The notes below the pieces were generated by a model. It saw only the letters and a program-made list of their open reading frames with translations, made no database searches and was not told the origin of the DNA. A stretch of 64,000 nucleotides of DNA from Limnohabitans sp. TEGF004 (GTDB taxonomy: Bacteria; Pseudomonadota; Gammaproteobacteria; Burkholderiales; Burkholderiaceae_C), in assembly GCF_027924965.1 (NCBI RefSeq), contig NZ_AP027056.1:2294001-2358000 (forward strand), written 5' to 3'. The position numbers were made by a program, and so were the translations under genes. Numbering within the stretch: position 1 is the stretch's first letter; every line of letters begins with the position of its first letter. Below, piece by piece: positions 27,228 through 35,993 of this stretch.

Positions 27228-27255
27228 TTGATGACTTTGATAAATCCACTAGAAT
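27228..27255 (+). promoter_or_regulatory. Sigma-70-like promoter of metK
   Basis: TTGATG, a 16 bp spacer and TAGAAT. It predicts a start near 27262 and a leader of about 150 nt, long enough to hold the structure described at 27355-27414. Confidence 0.5.
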
Positions 27256-27354
27256 TCTGATTGTCGCTGAGTTACAGAACAACTTGCAGGGCGACGACAC
27301 ACCACCGTGTGAGAGTGAGGGCTAGGCCCAAACCACTGCTAAAGCGTTCGCTAG

Positions 27355-27414
27355 GCTCCAAGTTTTCAGGGTCGGCAACGCCGAACAACCCATTGAAAAC
27401 AAGGAGCTTTTTTT
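27355..27414 (+). promoter_or_regulatory. Candidate metK cis-regulatory leader: terminator-like hairpin over the ribosome binding site
   Basis: From outside in, GCTCC/GGAGC (5 bp), an AA/AA internal loop, GTTTTCA/TGAAAAC (7 bp), GGG/CCC and TCGGC/GCCGA close on an AAC loop, with small one-sided bulges. Seven T follow immediately and run into the ATG. The 3' outer strand contains the Shine-Dalgarno GGAG. The shape therefore fits either an intrinsic attenuator or a ribosome-binding-site blocker. The 90 nt upstream contain further small hairpins (CACAC/GTGTG; GGGC/GCCC; AGCG/CGCT). It does not match the SAM riboswitch classes I know. Confidence 0.55.
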
Positions 27415-28599
27415 ATGTCAAGCAATTACCTCTTCACGTCTGAATCCGTTTCAGAAGGCCACCCAGACAAAGTGGCAGACCAAATCTCTGATGCGATTTT
27501 GGACGCGATTTTCGAGCAAGACCCCCTCTCACGCGTGGCTGCCGAGACCCTAACCAACACTGGCTTGGTTGTGTTGGCTGGCGAGATCACCACCAACGCG
27601 CACGTGGACTACATCCAAGTCGCACGTGACACCATCAAGCGCATCGGCTATGACAACACCGATTACGGCATCGACTACAAAGGTTGCGCTGTGATGGTTT
27701 GCTACGACAAACAATCCAACGACATCGCCCAAGGTGTGGACCACGCGTCTGACGACCACCTCAACATCGGCGCAGGCGACCAAGGCCTGATGTTTGGCTA
27801 CGCTTGCAGCGAAACGCCAGAGCTGATGCCCGCCCCCATCTACTACGCCCACCGTTTGGTCGAGCGCCAAGCTCAGCTGCGCAAAGACGGCCGCTTACCT
27901 TTCTTGCGTCCTGACGCCAAGAGCCAAGTGACCATGCGCTACGTGGACGGCAAGCCTCACAGCATTGACACCGTGGTGTTGTCCACCCAACACAGCCCTG
28001 ACCAAAGCGAGTCAGCCACCAAGATGAAAGCTAGCTTCAACGAAGCCATCATCGAAGAGCTGATCAAGCCCGTGTTGCCCAAAGAGTGGTTGCAAGACAC
28101 CAAGTTTTTGATCAACCCCACAGGTCGATTCGTCATTGGTGGCCCACAAGGCGACTGCGGTTTGACTGGCCGAAAAATCATTGTGGACACCTACGGCGGC
28201 GCATGCCCTCACGGCGGTGGCGCGTTCTCAGGCAAAGACCCATCCAAAGTGGACCGCTCTGCCGCATACGCTGCACGCTACGTAGCTAAAAACATTGTGG
28301 CTGCTGGCTTGGCGACACAGTGCCAAGTGCAAGTGGCATACGCCATTGGCGTGGCACGCCCCATGAACATCACGGTGAACACCGCAGGTACTGGCGTGAT
28401 CTCTGACGACAAGTTGTCAGCACTGGTGGCTGAGCACTTTGACTTGCGCCCCAAAGGCATCATTCAAATGCTCGACTTGCTGCGTCCAATCTACGCCAAG
28501 ACAGCGGCTTACGGTCACTTTGGTCGTGAAGAGCCAGAATTCACATGGGAACGTACCGACAAGGCTGCGGCATTGAAGGCTGCTGCTGGCGTGAAGTAA
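27415..28599 (+). CDS. metK: S-adenosylmethionine synthetase
   Basis: Makes SAM from methionine and ATP, at the head of all methylation in the cell. The 394-residue protein has the family blocks [20 protein letters not shown], the [15 protein letters not shown] motif and the [17 protein letters not shown]-loop-like motif. GGAG precedes the ATG by 8 nt but is buried in a hairpin. It is transcribed away from the lipid A genes and ends in a clear terminator. Confidence 0.98.
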   Translation: MSSNYLFTSESVSEGHPDKVADQISDAILDAIFEQDPLSRVAAETLTNTGLVVLAGEITTNAHVDYIQVARDTIKRIGYDNTDYGIDYKGCAVMVCYDKQSNDIAQGVDHASDDHLNIGAGDQGLMFGYACSETPELMPAPIYYAHRLVERQAQLRKDGRLPFLRPDAKSQVTMRYVDGKPHSIDTVVLSTQHSPDQSESATKMKASFNEAIIEELIKPVLPKEWLQDTKFLINPTGRFVIGGPQGDCGLTGRKIIVDTYGGACPHGGGAFSGKDPSKVDRSAAYAARYVAKNIVAAGLATQCQVQVAYAIGVARPMNITVNTAGTGVISDDKLSALVAEHFDLRPKGIIQMLDLLRPIYAKTAAYGHFGREEPEFTWERTDKAAALKAAAGVK

Positions 28600-28619
28600 A
28601 CGCTTCTTCGCTTCTATTC

Positions 28620-28654
28620 AAGGGCTTCTCGTTTTTAACGAGAGGCCCTTTTCG
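28620..28654 (+). terminator. Terminator of metK
   Basis: AAGGGC and TCTCGTT on the left pair with AACGAGA and GCCCTT on the right across a single T/G internal mismatch, with a short T-rich loop and a trailing TTTTCG. Confidence 0.82.
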
Positions 28655-28693
28655 TTTGTACCGAGCTTCGCCGCAATCGAACGAATAAAAACA

Positions 28694-30508
28694 TCAAGTT
28701 TCTGAAGACTGCTGCAACGCCCACATCTGCGCATACCGCCCATTCATAGCCAACAGCTGCGCGTGAGCACCTCGCTCCACAATGCGCCCCGCATCGAGCA
28801 CCAAAATCTCATGCGCATCCACCACGGTCGACAAACGGTGCGCAATCACCAAGGTGGTTTTGTTCTGCGCCGCGCTTTGCAGCTCTGCCTGAATCGCCCG
28901 CTCATTGGCACTGTCCAACGCCGAAGTGGCTTCGTCAAAAATCACAATCGGTGGATTTTTTAGCAAGGTACGTGCAATTGCCACACGCTGCTTCTCACCG
29001 CCCGACAACTTCAAACCACGCTCACCCACCATCGTGTCGTAGCCCTTGGGGGTTGCAGAAATGAAATCATGGATATGCGCTGCGCGTGCCGCTTGCTCCA
29101 CCTCGGCCTCGGTCGCATCCGTGCGGCCATAAGCGATGTTGTAGCGCACGGTGTCGTTGAACAGCACCGTATCTTGCGGCACGATGCCCATGGCGCGGCG
29201 CACACTGCCCTGCGTGACTTGGCGAATATCTTGGCCGTCAATGGTGATCGCCCCAGAGCCCACGTCGTAAAAGCGAAACAGCAAACGCGCAAGCGTGGAC
29301 TTGCCAGAGCCCGAAGGCCCAACCACCGCCACAGTTTTACCCGCAGGAATCTCGAAGCTGATGCCATGCAAGATGGGTCGGGTGGACTCATACGCGAACA
29401 CCACGGATTCAAACTTCACCGTAGGCGAACCGCTCAAATGCAAAGCAGGCGCATTGGGCGTATCTGCTACTTCGCGTTCTTTTTCCAGCAATGTGAACAT
29501 GCGATCCAAGTCGGTCAGACTTTGTTTGATCTCTCGGTACAGCACGCCCAAGAAGTTCAGCGGAATGTAGAGCTGAATCATGAAGGCGTTGATCATCACC
29601 AAGTCGCCCAAGGTCATGCGGCCATCGACCACGCCTTGTGTGGCACGCCACAACATGCCCACCAAGGCCACGGCGATGATGAGCTGCTGACCGGTGTTGA
29701 GCAACGACAACGAGGTTTGCGCTTTCAGGCGTGCACGCCGCAAGGCCTCTAGGCTTTTGTCGTAGCGCGCAGCCTCGAAGGCTTCGTTGTTGAAATACTT
29801 GACCGTCTCGTAGTTGAGCAACGAGTCCACCGCTTTGGTGTGCGCTGCTGAATCAGACTCGTTGGCTTGGCGACGGTACTGCGTGCGCCATTCGGTCACT
29901 TGAATAGTGAACACGATGTACAGCGCCAGCGCAGCCAGCGTGATGCCTGCAAACCACACATCAAACTTCACCGCCAAGATGCTCAGCACCAAAGCCACTT
30001 CAATCAGGGTGGGCACGACGCTGTAAAGCGAATAGGAGATGAGCGACTCAATACCGCGTACACCACGCTCAATGTCACGCGTCATGCCACCGGTTTGACG
30101 CTCCAAGTGAAAGCGCAAGCTCAAACCATGCAAATGTTGAAAAGTTTCCAGCGCAATTTGACGTGCCGCACCTTGCGTGGCTTTGGCAAATACCAACTCG
30201 CGCAACTCGGTGAACCCAGACACCGACAAACGCAGCGCGCCGTACACCACCAGCAAGGACACAGGCACGACGATGACCGCCAGCGGGTCATTCGGCTTGA
30301 ACGACATGGCGTCAATCAACTCCTTGAGCAACAAAGGCACGCTCACGTTGGCCACCTTGGCGCCAATCATGAAGCTCAAGGCCGCGAGCACCCGCCATTT
30401 GTATTGCCACAAATAGGGGAAAAGGCGTTTGATGGTTTCGCTGTCGGGCCGTTGTTTAGGTGGCTGCCCAATAGGTGTGGGCGCAGAAGAATGGGCGTGA
30501 TGACGCAT
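28694..30508 (-). CDS. Atm1-type ABC exporter, fused membrane and ATPase domains
   Basis: A 604-residue half-transporter of the Atm1/ABCB7 (heavy metal tolerance, glutathione-conjugate) family. The six-helix membrane domain carries LNYETVKYFNNEAFE, an Atm1 hallmark loop; the ATPase domain has [34 protein letters not shown] and the H-loop VIAHRLSTV. It probably works as a homodimer in the inner membrane, exporting glutathione or persulfide conjugates; substrate is inferred from the family. The ATG at 30508 (MRHHAHSS) was chosen over a TTG five codons upstream. Confidence 0.9.
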   Translation of the reverse strand: MRHHAHSSAPTPIGQPPKQRPDSETIKRLFPYLWQYKWRVLAALSFMIGAKVANVSVPLLLKELIDAMSFKPNDPLAVIVVPVSLLVVYGALRLSVSGFTELRELVFAKATQGAARQIALETFQHLHGLSLRFHLERQTGGMTRDIERGVRGIESLISYSLYSVVPTLIEVALVLSILAVKFDVWFAGITLAALALYIVFTIQVTEWRTQYRRQANESDSAAHTKAVDSLLNYETVKYFNNEAFEAARYDKSLEALRRARLKAQTSLSLLNTGQQLIIAVALVGMLWRATQGVVDGRMTLGDLVMINAFMIQLYIPLNFLGVLYREIKQSLTDLDRMFTLLEKEREVADTPNAPALHLSGSPTVKFESVVFAYESTRPILHGISFEIPAGKTVAVVGPSGSGKSTLARLLFRFYDVGSGAITIDGQDIRQVTQGSVRRAMGIVPQDTVLFNDTVRYNIAYGRTDATEAEVEQAARAAHIHDFISATPKGYDTMVGERGLKLSGGEKQRVAIARTLLKNPPIVIFDEATSALDSANERAIQAELQSAAQNKTTLVIAHRLSTVVDAHEILVLDAGRIVERGAHAQLLAMNGRYAQMWALQQSSET

Positions 30509-30546
30509 GTTGCACAATGCCAAAAAGTAATTCTTCGATTGTGCCT

Positions 30547-30957
30547 ATGTCTACCTCTGCTAACCCACACGCTGTTCCCTTGCCCACCGACCAAGAACTG
30601 GTGCTCAAAGTCATCCCTATGCCAGCTGACTGCAATCAGAACGGCGACATTTTTGGTGGCTGGGTCATGGCTCAAGTCGACTTGGCGGGCGCTGTTCTAC
30701 CCGCACGCTATGCGCGAGGCCGTTTTGCCACGGTGGCGGTGAATGAGTTCATCTTTAAGCACCCTGTGAAGGTGGGCGACATCTTGAGCTTTTTCTCGCG
30801 CGTGGTGCGCATCGGCAACACCTCGATCAATGTGAAGGTAGAAGTGTTTGCCGAGCGTTTCAGCGCACAAGGTGAATACATGAAAGTGACCGAAGCCACC
30901 CTCACCTACGTGGCCATCGATGAGACGGGCAAGCCCCGCGTGATTCCGAAAGACTGA
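30547..30957 (+). CDS. Acyl-CoA thioesterase, YciA family
   Basis: A 136-residue hotdog-fold thioesterase that hydrolyses acyl-CoA. NQNGDIFGGWVMAQVDLAG is the YciA/ACOT hallmark with the catalytic aspartate, followed by FIFKHPVKVGDILSF and a C-terminal YVAIDETGKPR. I chose MSTSANPH at 30547; an in-frame ATG at 30517 and earlier sequence look non-coding. The gene is divergent from the ABC exporter and convergent, 2 bp apart, with another hotdog protein. Confidence 0.9.
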   Translation: MSTSANPHAVPLPTDQELVLKVIPMPADCNQNGDIFGGWVMAQVDLAGAVLPARYARGRFATVAVNEFIFKHPVKVGDILSFFSRVVRIGNTSINVKVEVFAERFSAQGEYMKVTEATLTYVAIDETGKPRVIPKD

Positions 30958-30959
30958 GC

Positions 30960-31457
30960 TTAGGAAACGATGTAGGCGCCAGTGCCGGTGGACATCAGCG
31001 TGCCATCAGGCCCGCGAAATTCCATGCGCGAGGTACCTACACGTGTGCCCACACGCAAAGCATGGGCATGGATGGTGAAGTGCTCACCAATACCAGGGCG
31101 CAAGTAGTCCACCCGTAAATCAATCGTGCCCAGCTTGGCAAATCGCTCCAAGCGTTCTGCAGGTGGTTCTTTCATGTGCTTGGCCGCCAAGCACGCCATG
31201 ACGGCGGCACTGCCGATTGCATCGAGCACCGCACTGATCACGCCGCCATGGATGCGGTTGTAGGCATAGTGCCCCACCAGATCGGGGCGCATGTCGATGC
31301 GGGCCACCACTTCGTCGGGGGTCACGCTGACGATCTTCAAGCCGAGCAACTTGTTGAAAACAATCTTCTCTTCGTAGATGTCGCGAAAGCTGTTCAAGTA
31401 TTCGGGTTCAAACATCACAGCACTGGCCACGCCCGTGTTGGCAATCGTTGACGACAT
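30960..31457 (-). CDS. Hotdog-fold thioesterase (PaaI/YiiD-C type)
   Basis: A 165-residue protein with the hotdog pattern: YNRIHGGVISAVLDAIGSAAV (helix with the HGG turn), LRVDYLRPG and a final strand with GTLMSTGTGAYIVS. It is the last gene of the TetR-acyl-CoA dehydrogenase-DUF2147-enoyl-CoA hydratase run, 22 bp after the hydratase, so it probably acts on acyl-CoA intermediates of that pathway. The start at 31457 has only a weak ribosome binding site. Confidence 0.85.
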   Translation of the reverse strand: MSSTIANTGVASAVMFEPEYLNSFRDIYEEKIVFNKLLGLKIVSVTPDEVVARIDMRPDLVGHYAYNRIHGGVISAVLDAIGSAAVMACLAAKHMKEPPAERLERFAKLGTIDLRVDYLRPGIGEHFTIHAHALRVGTRVGTSRMEFRGPDGTLMSTGTGAYIVS

Positions 31458-31479
31458 CGGCGGTCTTTCGTTCAAAAAA

Positions 31480-32244
31480 TCAAAGCTTCGAGAAATCAGG
31501 CTTGCGTTTTTCCATGAAGGCACCAAACGCTTCTTTGGCAGCAGGCTCTGTCAGCATACGACCAAAGGAAGCGGCTTCTTCATTCATTTGTTTTTGCACC
31601 AATGCGGCTTGACCTGCTTTCATCAAACGCTTGGTTTCGAGCAATGACGACAAAGGCTTAGCGGCCAATTTACGAGCCTGCACTTGTACATAGCTGTTGA
31701 CCTCAGTGGGTGGCAAAACGCGGTTGACCAAGCCAATTTCCAAAGCGGCTTCAGCCATGAACGGCTCACCCAACAGCAGCGCTTCGGCGGCGCGGTGGTA
31801 GCCCATCATTTGTGGTGCGAGCAAACTCGATGCAGCTTCAGGGCACACACCCAGATTGACAAACGGCATGGCAAATGCCGCGTTGTCACCGGCGTACACC
31901 AAATCGCAATGGAACAACAGCGTGGTGCCAATACCCACAGCGGGGCCGGCCACAGCAGCCAACACAGGCTTTGGAAATGCCGCGATGTTTCTCAACAAAC
32001 GAAACACGGGCGCATCTTGCGATGACGGTGGGTTGTGCAAAAAGTCGGCAATGTCGTTGCCTGCGCAAAAGACAGCCTCATGGCCTTGGAACACCAACAC
32101 GCGCACCTCGGGGTTGCGCTCGGCTTGCTCCACCGCATCGGCCAAAGCGGTGTACATCGCAGCAGTGAGTGAGTTCTTTTTATCGACGCGGTTGAACGTC
32201 AGCGTCATCACACCTGCATCGATGTGGCTCAAAATTTCGGACAT
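31480..32244 (-). CDS. Enoyl-CoA hydratase/isomerase family protein
   Basis: A 254-residue crotonase. The oxyanion-hole loops are seen in FCAGNDIADF and AAVAGPAVGIGTTL; FVNLGVCPEA carries the position of the second catalytic acidic residue but has Cys-Pro-Glu-Ala. It most resembles the isomerase-like enoyl-CoA hydratases of beta-oxidation. The start MSEILSHI is 11 bp after the DUF2147 gene; the longer frame upstream overlaps that gene and was discarded. Confidence 0.9.
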   Translation of the reverse strand: MSEILSHIDAGVMTLTFNRVDKKNSLTAAMYTALADAVEQAERNPEVRVLVFQGHEAVFCAGNDIADFLHNPPSSQDAPVFRLLRNIAAFPKPVLAAVAGPAVGIGTTLLFHCDLVYAGDNAAFAMPFVNLGVCPEAASSLLAPQMMGYHRAAEALLLGEPFMAEAALEIGLVNRVLPPTEVNSYVQVQARKLAAKPLSSLLETKRLMKAGQAALVQKQMNEEAASFGRMLTEPAAKEAFGAFMEKRKPDFSKL

Positions 32245-32255
32245 AGTTTTCCTAG

Positions 32256-32708
32256 TTACTGGGCACGCAGCCAAACTTGGGTGCGATAGAACGGACCAAT
32301 GTAGCCGCGCACTTGCAGCTTTTTGCCACCTTCTAATGGCACCAGTTTGACGGTGTATTCCTTGCCGTTTTCGGGATCCAAAATTTTGCCGCCATTGGCC
32401 CACAGGTTGTCAGCCGAAGCATCAGGCTTCACACCACGGATGATTTCCATGCCGATGATGGCTTGGCCCTTGCGATCGTCTTTGCAGTCGTCGCAGATTT
32501 TCTTGGCGTTGGGGTCGTTGCGCAGTGACTTGACCACGCGGCCACTGAGTGCGCCGTCTTTGTCGACGATTTGGATTTCAGCTTTGGCCTCACCCGTTTT
32601 GTCATCGATCGAATGCCAAGTGCCCACGGGCGTCATTTGGGCAAAGCTGCTACCAGCAGCCAACAGGGCCAAGCCCACTAGGGTTTTGAAAAAGTATGTG
32701 TGTGTCAT
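32256..32708 (-). CDS. DUF2147 domain-containing secreted protein
   Basis: A 150-residue protein with a signal peptide (FFKTLVGLALLAAGSSFAQ). The mature protein starts VGTWHSIDDKTGEAKAEIQI and contains a CDDC pair, MEIIRGVKP, WANGGKILDPENGKEY and a final GYIGPFYRTQVW, all typical of DUF2147, a predicted periplasmic beta-barrel-like domain of unknown function. It sits inside a fatty-acid oxidation operon between an acyl-CoA dehydrogenase and an enoyl-CoA hydratase. The CxxC spacing could bind metal or form a disulfide. Confidence 0.9.
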   Translation of the reverse strand: MTHTYFFKTLVGLALLAAGSSFAQMTPVGTWHSIDDKTGEAKAEIQIVDKDGALSGRVVKSLRNDPNAKKICDDCKDDRKGQAIIGMEIIRGVKPDASADNLWANGGKILDPENGKEYTVKLVPLEGGKKLQVRGYIGPFYRTQVWLRAQ

Positions 32709-32743
32709 GGTTTGAATTTACTCGAATTAAATGACGATACAAC

Positions 32744-34540
32744 TCAGGCAAACACTGCCTCTGTCTCCATCAGCACAGCCGAGCCGGCACGGGCGGTGAG
32801 CATGAGCGACGCGGTTTCTGGGAACAGCTTGGCAAAGTAAAAGCGTGCGGTTTGCAGCTTGGCTTGGTAGAACGGGTCGCGGTTGCCTTCGGCAATTTTT
32901 TGCAGCGCTACTTTGGCCATGCGAGCCCAGAAGTAGCCAAACACCAAATGGCCTGCCACACGCAGGTAGTCCACAGCAGCAGCGCCCACTTCGTCGGCGT
33001 TTTCCATGGCTTTGTAGCCAATCTCGCCAGTGAACTGTGTCATCTGCTGGCCCAATTTGGCCAATGGATTGACGAACTCGGCCATGTCGTCATCGCCTTG
33101 CGCCTCTGCCACCAGTTCGGCAATCAGCTTGCCAAACTTCTTAAGAGAAGCACCTTGATTACCCAGCACCTTGCGGCCCAACAAGTCCAAGCTTTGAATG
33201 GTGTTAGTGCCTTCGTAAATCATGTTGATGCGGGCATCACGCACGTATTGCTCCATGCCCCATTCGCGAATAAAGCCATGGCCACCAAACACTTGCATGC
33301 ACGACGAGGTGGCAGTCCACGCGTTGTCGGTGATGAAGGCTTTCACGATGGGCGTGAGCAAGGCCACTTGCTCGGCCGACTCTGCACGCACCGCTTCGTC
33401 AGGGTGATTCAACTCACGGTCAATGAGCAAGGCGCAGTGCAACGCCAACGCACGGCCACCTTCGGCGTAGGCCCGGGCTGTGAGCAGCATCTTGCGCACA
33501 TCTGGGTGCACCAGAATGCTGTCGGCTGGTTTGCTCGGGTCTTTGGCGCCCGTGAGGCTGCGCGACTGGATGCGGTCTTTGGCATAGGCCACTGCGTTTT
33601 GATAGGCCACCTCGGTCAAGCCCAAGGACTGCATGCCCACACCGATGCGTGCGGCATTCATCATCACAAACATCGCGGCCAAACCTTTGTTGGGCTGGCC
33701 CACCATCGTGCCCACCGCGCCGTCCAACACCATCTGTGCTGTGGCGTTGCCGTGGATACCCATCTTGTGCTCTAAGCCACCGCAATAGATGCCGTTGCGC
33801 TCGCCAAGGCTGCCATCGGCTTTGACGTGGAACTTAGGCACCACAAACAAGCTGATGCCTTTGCTGCCCGCAGGCGCATCAGGCAAACGTGCCAACACCA
33901 AGTGCACGATGTTGCTCACCATGTCGTGCTCACCGGCACTGATGAAAATCTTGTTGCCCGTGATGCGATAGCTGCCATCGGCTTGTGGCTCGGCCTTGGT
34001 ACGCAAGAGACCCAGGTCGGTACCGCAATGCGGCTCGGTCAAACACATGGTGCCTGTCCACTCGCCACTGGTGAGCTTGGGCAAATACAGCGCTTTTTGT
34101 GCGTCAGTGCCGTGCGCGTGCAAGGCCTCGTAAGCGCCGTGCGTGAGGCCGGGGTACATGGTCCACGCTTGGTTGGCGCTGTTGAGCATTTCGTAAAAGC
34201 ACTGGTTCACCACGATGGGCAAACCTTGACCGCCGTACTCCGGGTCAGCACTCAACGCTGGCCAGCCGCCTTGCACGTATTGGTCATAAGCGGCCTTGAA
34301 ACCATCAGGCGTTTTCACTTCATGCGTGTCGCGGTTGAGCGTGCATCCTTGTTCGTCACCGATTTGGTTGAGCGGGAAGATCACCTCAGATGCAAACTTA
34401 CCGCCCTCTTCCAATACCGCCGTAATCGTATCGGCATCCATGTCGGCATGTTTGGGCATTTGCTTCAAATCATCCGTGACGTGCAGCACTTCGTGCAGCA
34501 CAAATTGCATATCGCGCAGAGGTGGGGTGTAGCTGGGCAT
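32744..34540 (-). CDS. Acyl-CoA dehydrogenase, long C-terminal-domain type (DmdC/AidB-like)
   Basis: A 598-residue FAD enzyme for the first step of beta-oxidation. The FAD/substrate blocks are MCLTEPHCGTDLG and TGNKIFISAGEHD; the C-terminal part has GGHGFIREWGMEQYVRDARI and the catalytic glutamate in IYEGTNTIQ. The extra C-terminal domain (about 470-598) places it with the long dehydrogenases that include DmdC, which acts on 3-methylmercaptopropionyl-CoA, but substrate cannot be fixed from sequence. It follows the TetR gene by 12 bp. Confidence 0.92.
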   Translation of the reverse strand: MPSYTPPLRDMQFVLHEVLHVTDDLKQMPKHADMDADTITAVLEEGGKFASEVIFPLNQIGDEQGCTLNRDTHEVKTPDGFKAAYDQYVQGGWPALSADPEYGGQGLPIVVNQCFYEMLNSANQAWTMYPGLTHGAYEALHAHGTDAQKALYLPKLTSGEWTGTMCLTEPHCGTDLGLLRTKAEPQADGSYRITGNKIFISAGEHDMVSNIVHLVLARLPDAPAGSKGISLFVVPKFHVKADGSLGERNGIYCGGLEHKMGIHGNATAQMVLDGAVGTMVGQPNKGLAAMFVMMNAARIGVGMQSLGLTEVAYQNAVAYAKDRIQSRSLTGAKDPSKPADSILVHPDVRKMLLTARAYAEGGRALALHCALLIDRELNHPDEAVRAESAEQVALLTPIVKAFITDNAWTATSSCMQVFGGHGFIREWGMEQYVRDARINMIYEGTNTIQSLDLLGRKVLGNQGASLKKFGKLIAELVAEAQGDDDMAEFVNPLAKLGQQMTQFTGEIGYKAMENADEVGAAAVDYLRVAGHLVFGYFWARMAKVALQKIAEGNRDPFYQAKLQTARFYFAKLFPETASLMLTARAGSAVLMETEAVFA

Positions 34541-34552
34541 GGTTTTGTCTCC

Positions 34553-35239
34553 TTACTTTTTGGATGGGCTAGTGCGCTTGGCGCTTGTTTGACTGACGGA
34601 TGTGGCATTGCTTGCACCGTAACGCTGCAAGATGTTTTCAAAACCTTTGAGGGTGCGTGCCAACGATTTGGACGAACGTAAAAATCGGGCTTCGTATTGC
34701 AGCGCCAAGATGAGGCCGTGCAGTTCGAACACCATTTGCTCTGCATCCATATCAGCGGCCAAGTGGCCCTCTTCGCGCGCTTGCATCACCGTGCGGTGCA
34801 CCGCAGCGAGCCAAGTTTTGACCGAGCTGGCCAGAGCGTCGCGCACAGGGCCGGGACGATCATCAAACTCTGCCGCGCCACTGATGTAGAGGCAACCCGA
34901 GTCAATCTCGGCCGATGTGCGCTTGGTCCAGTTGGCAAACAACTGGCGCAAACGTGGTAAGCCGCGCTCGACTTGCAAGATGGGCAAAAACACTTCAGCT
35001 TCAAAGCGCAAGTGGTATTCACGCACCACCGAAATTTGCAACTCTTCACGCGAGCCAAAGTGGGCAAACACGCCCGACTTGCTCATGCGCGCCACCTCGG
35101 CTAACGCGCCAATGCTCAAACCTTCAAGGCCGATTTGCGTCGCCAAACCCAAAGCCGCGTCGACAATGGCAGCTTTGGTTTGCTGGCCTTTTTGCAACGC
35201 CTTGCTTTCGCTGGCTGCAGTTTTTCGTGTGGCGTTCAT
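34553..35239 (-). CDS. TetR family transcriptional regulator
   Basis: A 228-residue repressor with an N-terminal helix-turn-helix (GLSIGALAEVARMSKSGVFAHF near residues 40-60) and a ligand domain with the HRTVMQAREEGHL and FELHGLILALQYEARFL helices. The C-terminal tail is rich in Ser and Lys. It heads an operon with acyl-CoA dehydrogenase, DUF2147, enoyl-CoA hydratase and thioesterase genes, so an acyl-CoA ligand is likely (inferred). A palindrome between it and the divergent phosphatase gene is a good operator candidate. Confidence 0.92.
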   Translation of the reverse strand: MNATRKTAASESKALQKGQQTKAAIVDAALGLATQIGLEGLSIGALAEVARMSKSGVFAHFGSREELQISVVREYHLRFEAEVFLPILQVERGLPRLRQLFANWTKRTSAEIDSGCLYISGAAEFDDRPGPVRDALASSVKTWLAAVHRTVMQAREEGHLAADMDAEQMVFELHGLILALQYEARFLRSSKSLARTLKGFENILQRYGASNATSVSQTSAKRTSPSKK

Positions 35240-35273
35240 GCGGAACTTTTGAATGAAACTCTAGAAAAGAACG

Positions 35274-35293
35274 ATCGTGCTATTTTGCACGAT
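35274..35293. promoter_or_regulatory. Candidate TetR operator palindrome
   Basis: ATCGTGC and GCACGAT flank TATTTT, a perfect 7 bp inverted repeat with a 6 bp spacer, 35 bp upstream of the TetR start and 26 bp upstream of the divergent phosphatase gene. The size suits a TetR dimer. Confidence 0.55.
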
Positions 35294-35318
35294 TTTTGAA
35301 TCCTTAAACTAAGCCCCT

Positions 35319-35993
35319 ATGCAAGCCACCCGAATTCTCGCCATCCGCCACGGGGAAACCCTGTGGAATGTTGACACCCGCATTCAAGGCCACCTCAACA
35401 TTGACCTGAACGAAACAGGTCGCTGGCAAGCCGAGCGCGTGGGCCATGCCTTGGCAGAAGAACCTATTCATGCCATTTACAGCAGCGACTTGCGCCGTGC
35501 ATTTGAAACAGCGCAAGCCATTGCAAATGCCCCCGCCCGACTGGCTGCACGCACCCACACACCTGCGCAAGTGACACCGCATTTGCAATTGCGCGAGCGC
35601 CACTTTGGCCATTTGCAAGGCAAAACATGGGCCGAAATCGAGACCCAACACGCAGAAGAATGCAAACTTTGGCGTGGACGTGACCCACATTGGGCGCCGT
35701 CGGGCGGCGAGTCTCTGACGGTCTTGCGCGAGCGAATTAGCCACTGCGTGAATGAACTGGCAAGTCAACACCTTGGCGAACAAATTGTGTTGGTCGCGCA
35801 CGGCGGCGTAATGGATGCGTTGTATCGCTTGGCCACCAACCAATCGGTAGAAGCGCCACGCACATGGCACTTAGGCAATGCGGCCATCAACCGATTGCTA
35901 TGGACGCCTCAGGGCTTGAGCCTGGTGGGCTGGGGTGATGTGTCGCACTTTGATGAAGCACATGGCGCGCCTCGCGACGAAACCACCACTTAA
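35319..35993 (+). CDS. Histidine phosphatase family protein (phosphoglycerate mutase-like)
   Basis: A 224-residue member of the phosphoglycerate mutase superfamily. The phosphohistidine is in [11 protein letters not shown], the second conserved arginine in [13 protein letters not shown], the acid in [14 protein letters not shown] and the second histidine in [14 protein letters not shown]. It is the cofactor-dependent-like form, but a phosphatase role is as likely as mutase. Its stop overlaps the convergent ruvB stop by 4 bp. Confidence 0.9.
   Translation: MQATRILAIRHGETLWNVDTRIQGHLNIDLNETGRWQAERVGHALAEEPIHAIYSSDLRRAFETAQAIANAPARLAARTHTPAQVTPHLQLRERHFGHLQGKTWAEIETQHAEECKLWRGRDPHWAPSGGESLTVLRERISHCVNELASQHLGEQIVLVAHGGVMDALYRLATNQSVEAPRTWHLGNAAINRLLWTPQGLSLVGWGDVSHFDEAHGAPRDETTT

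Noticed and set aside
27262..27354. Match to a known SAM riboswitch class in the metK leader
   Set aside because: GCTAAA and other fragments recall SAM-II, but they are about 80 nt from the ribosome binding site and the conserved pseudoknot cannot be drawn; recorded as an unassigned leader instead.
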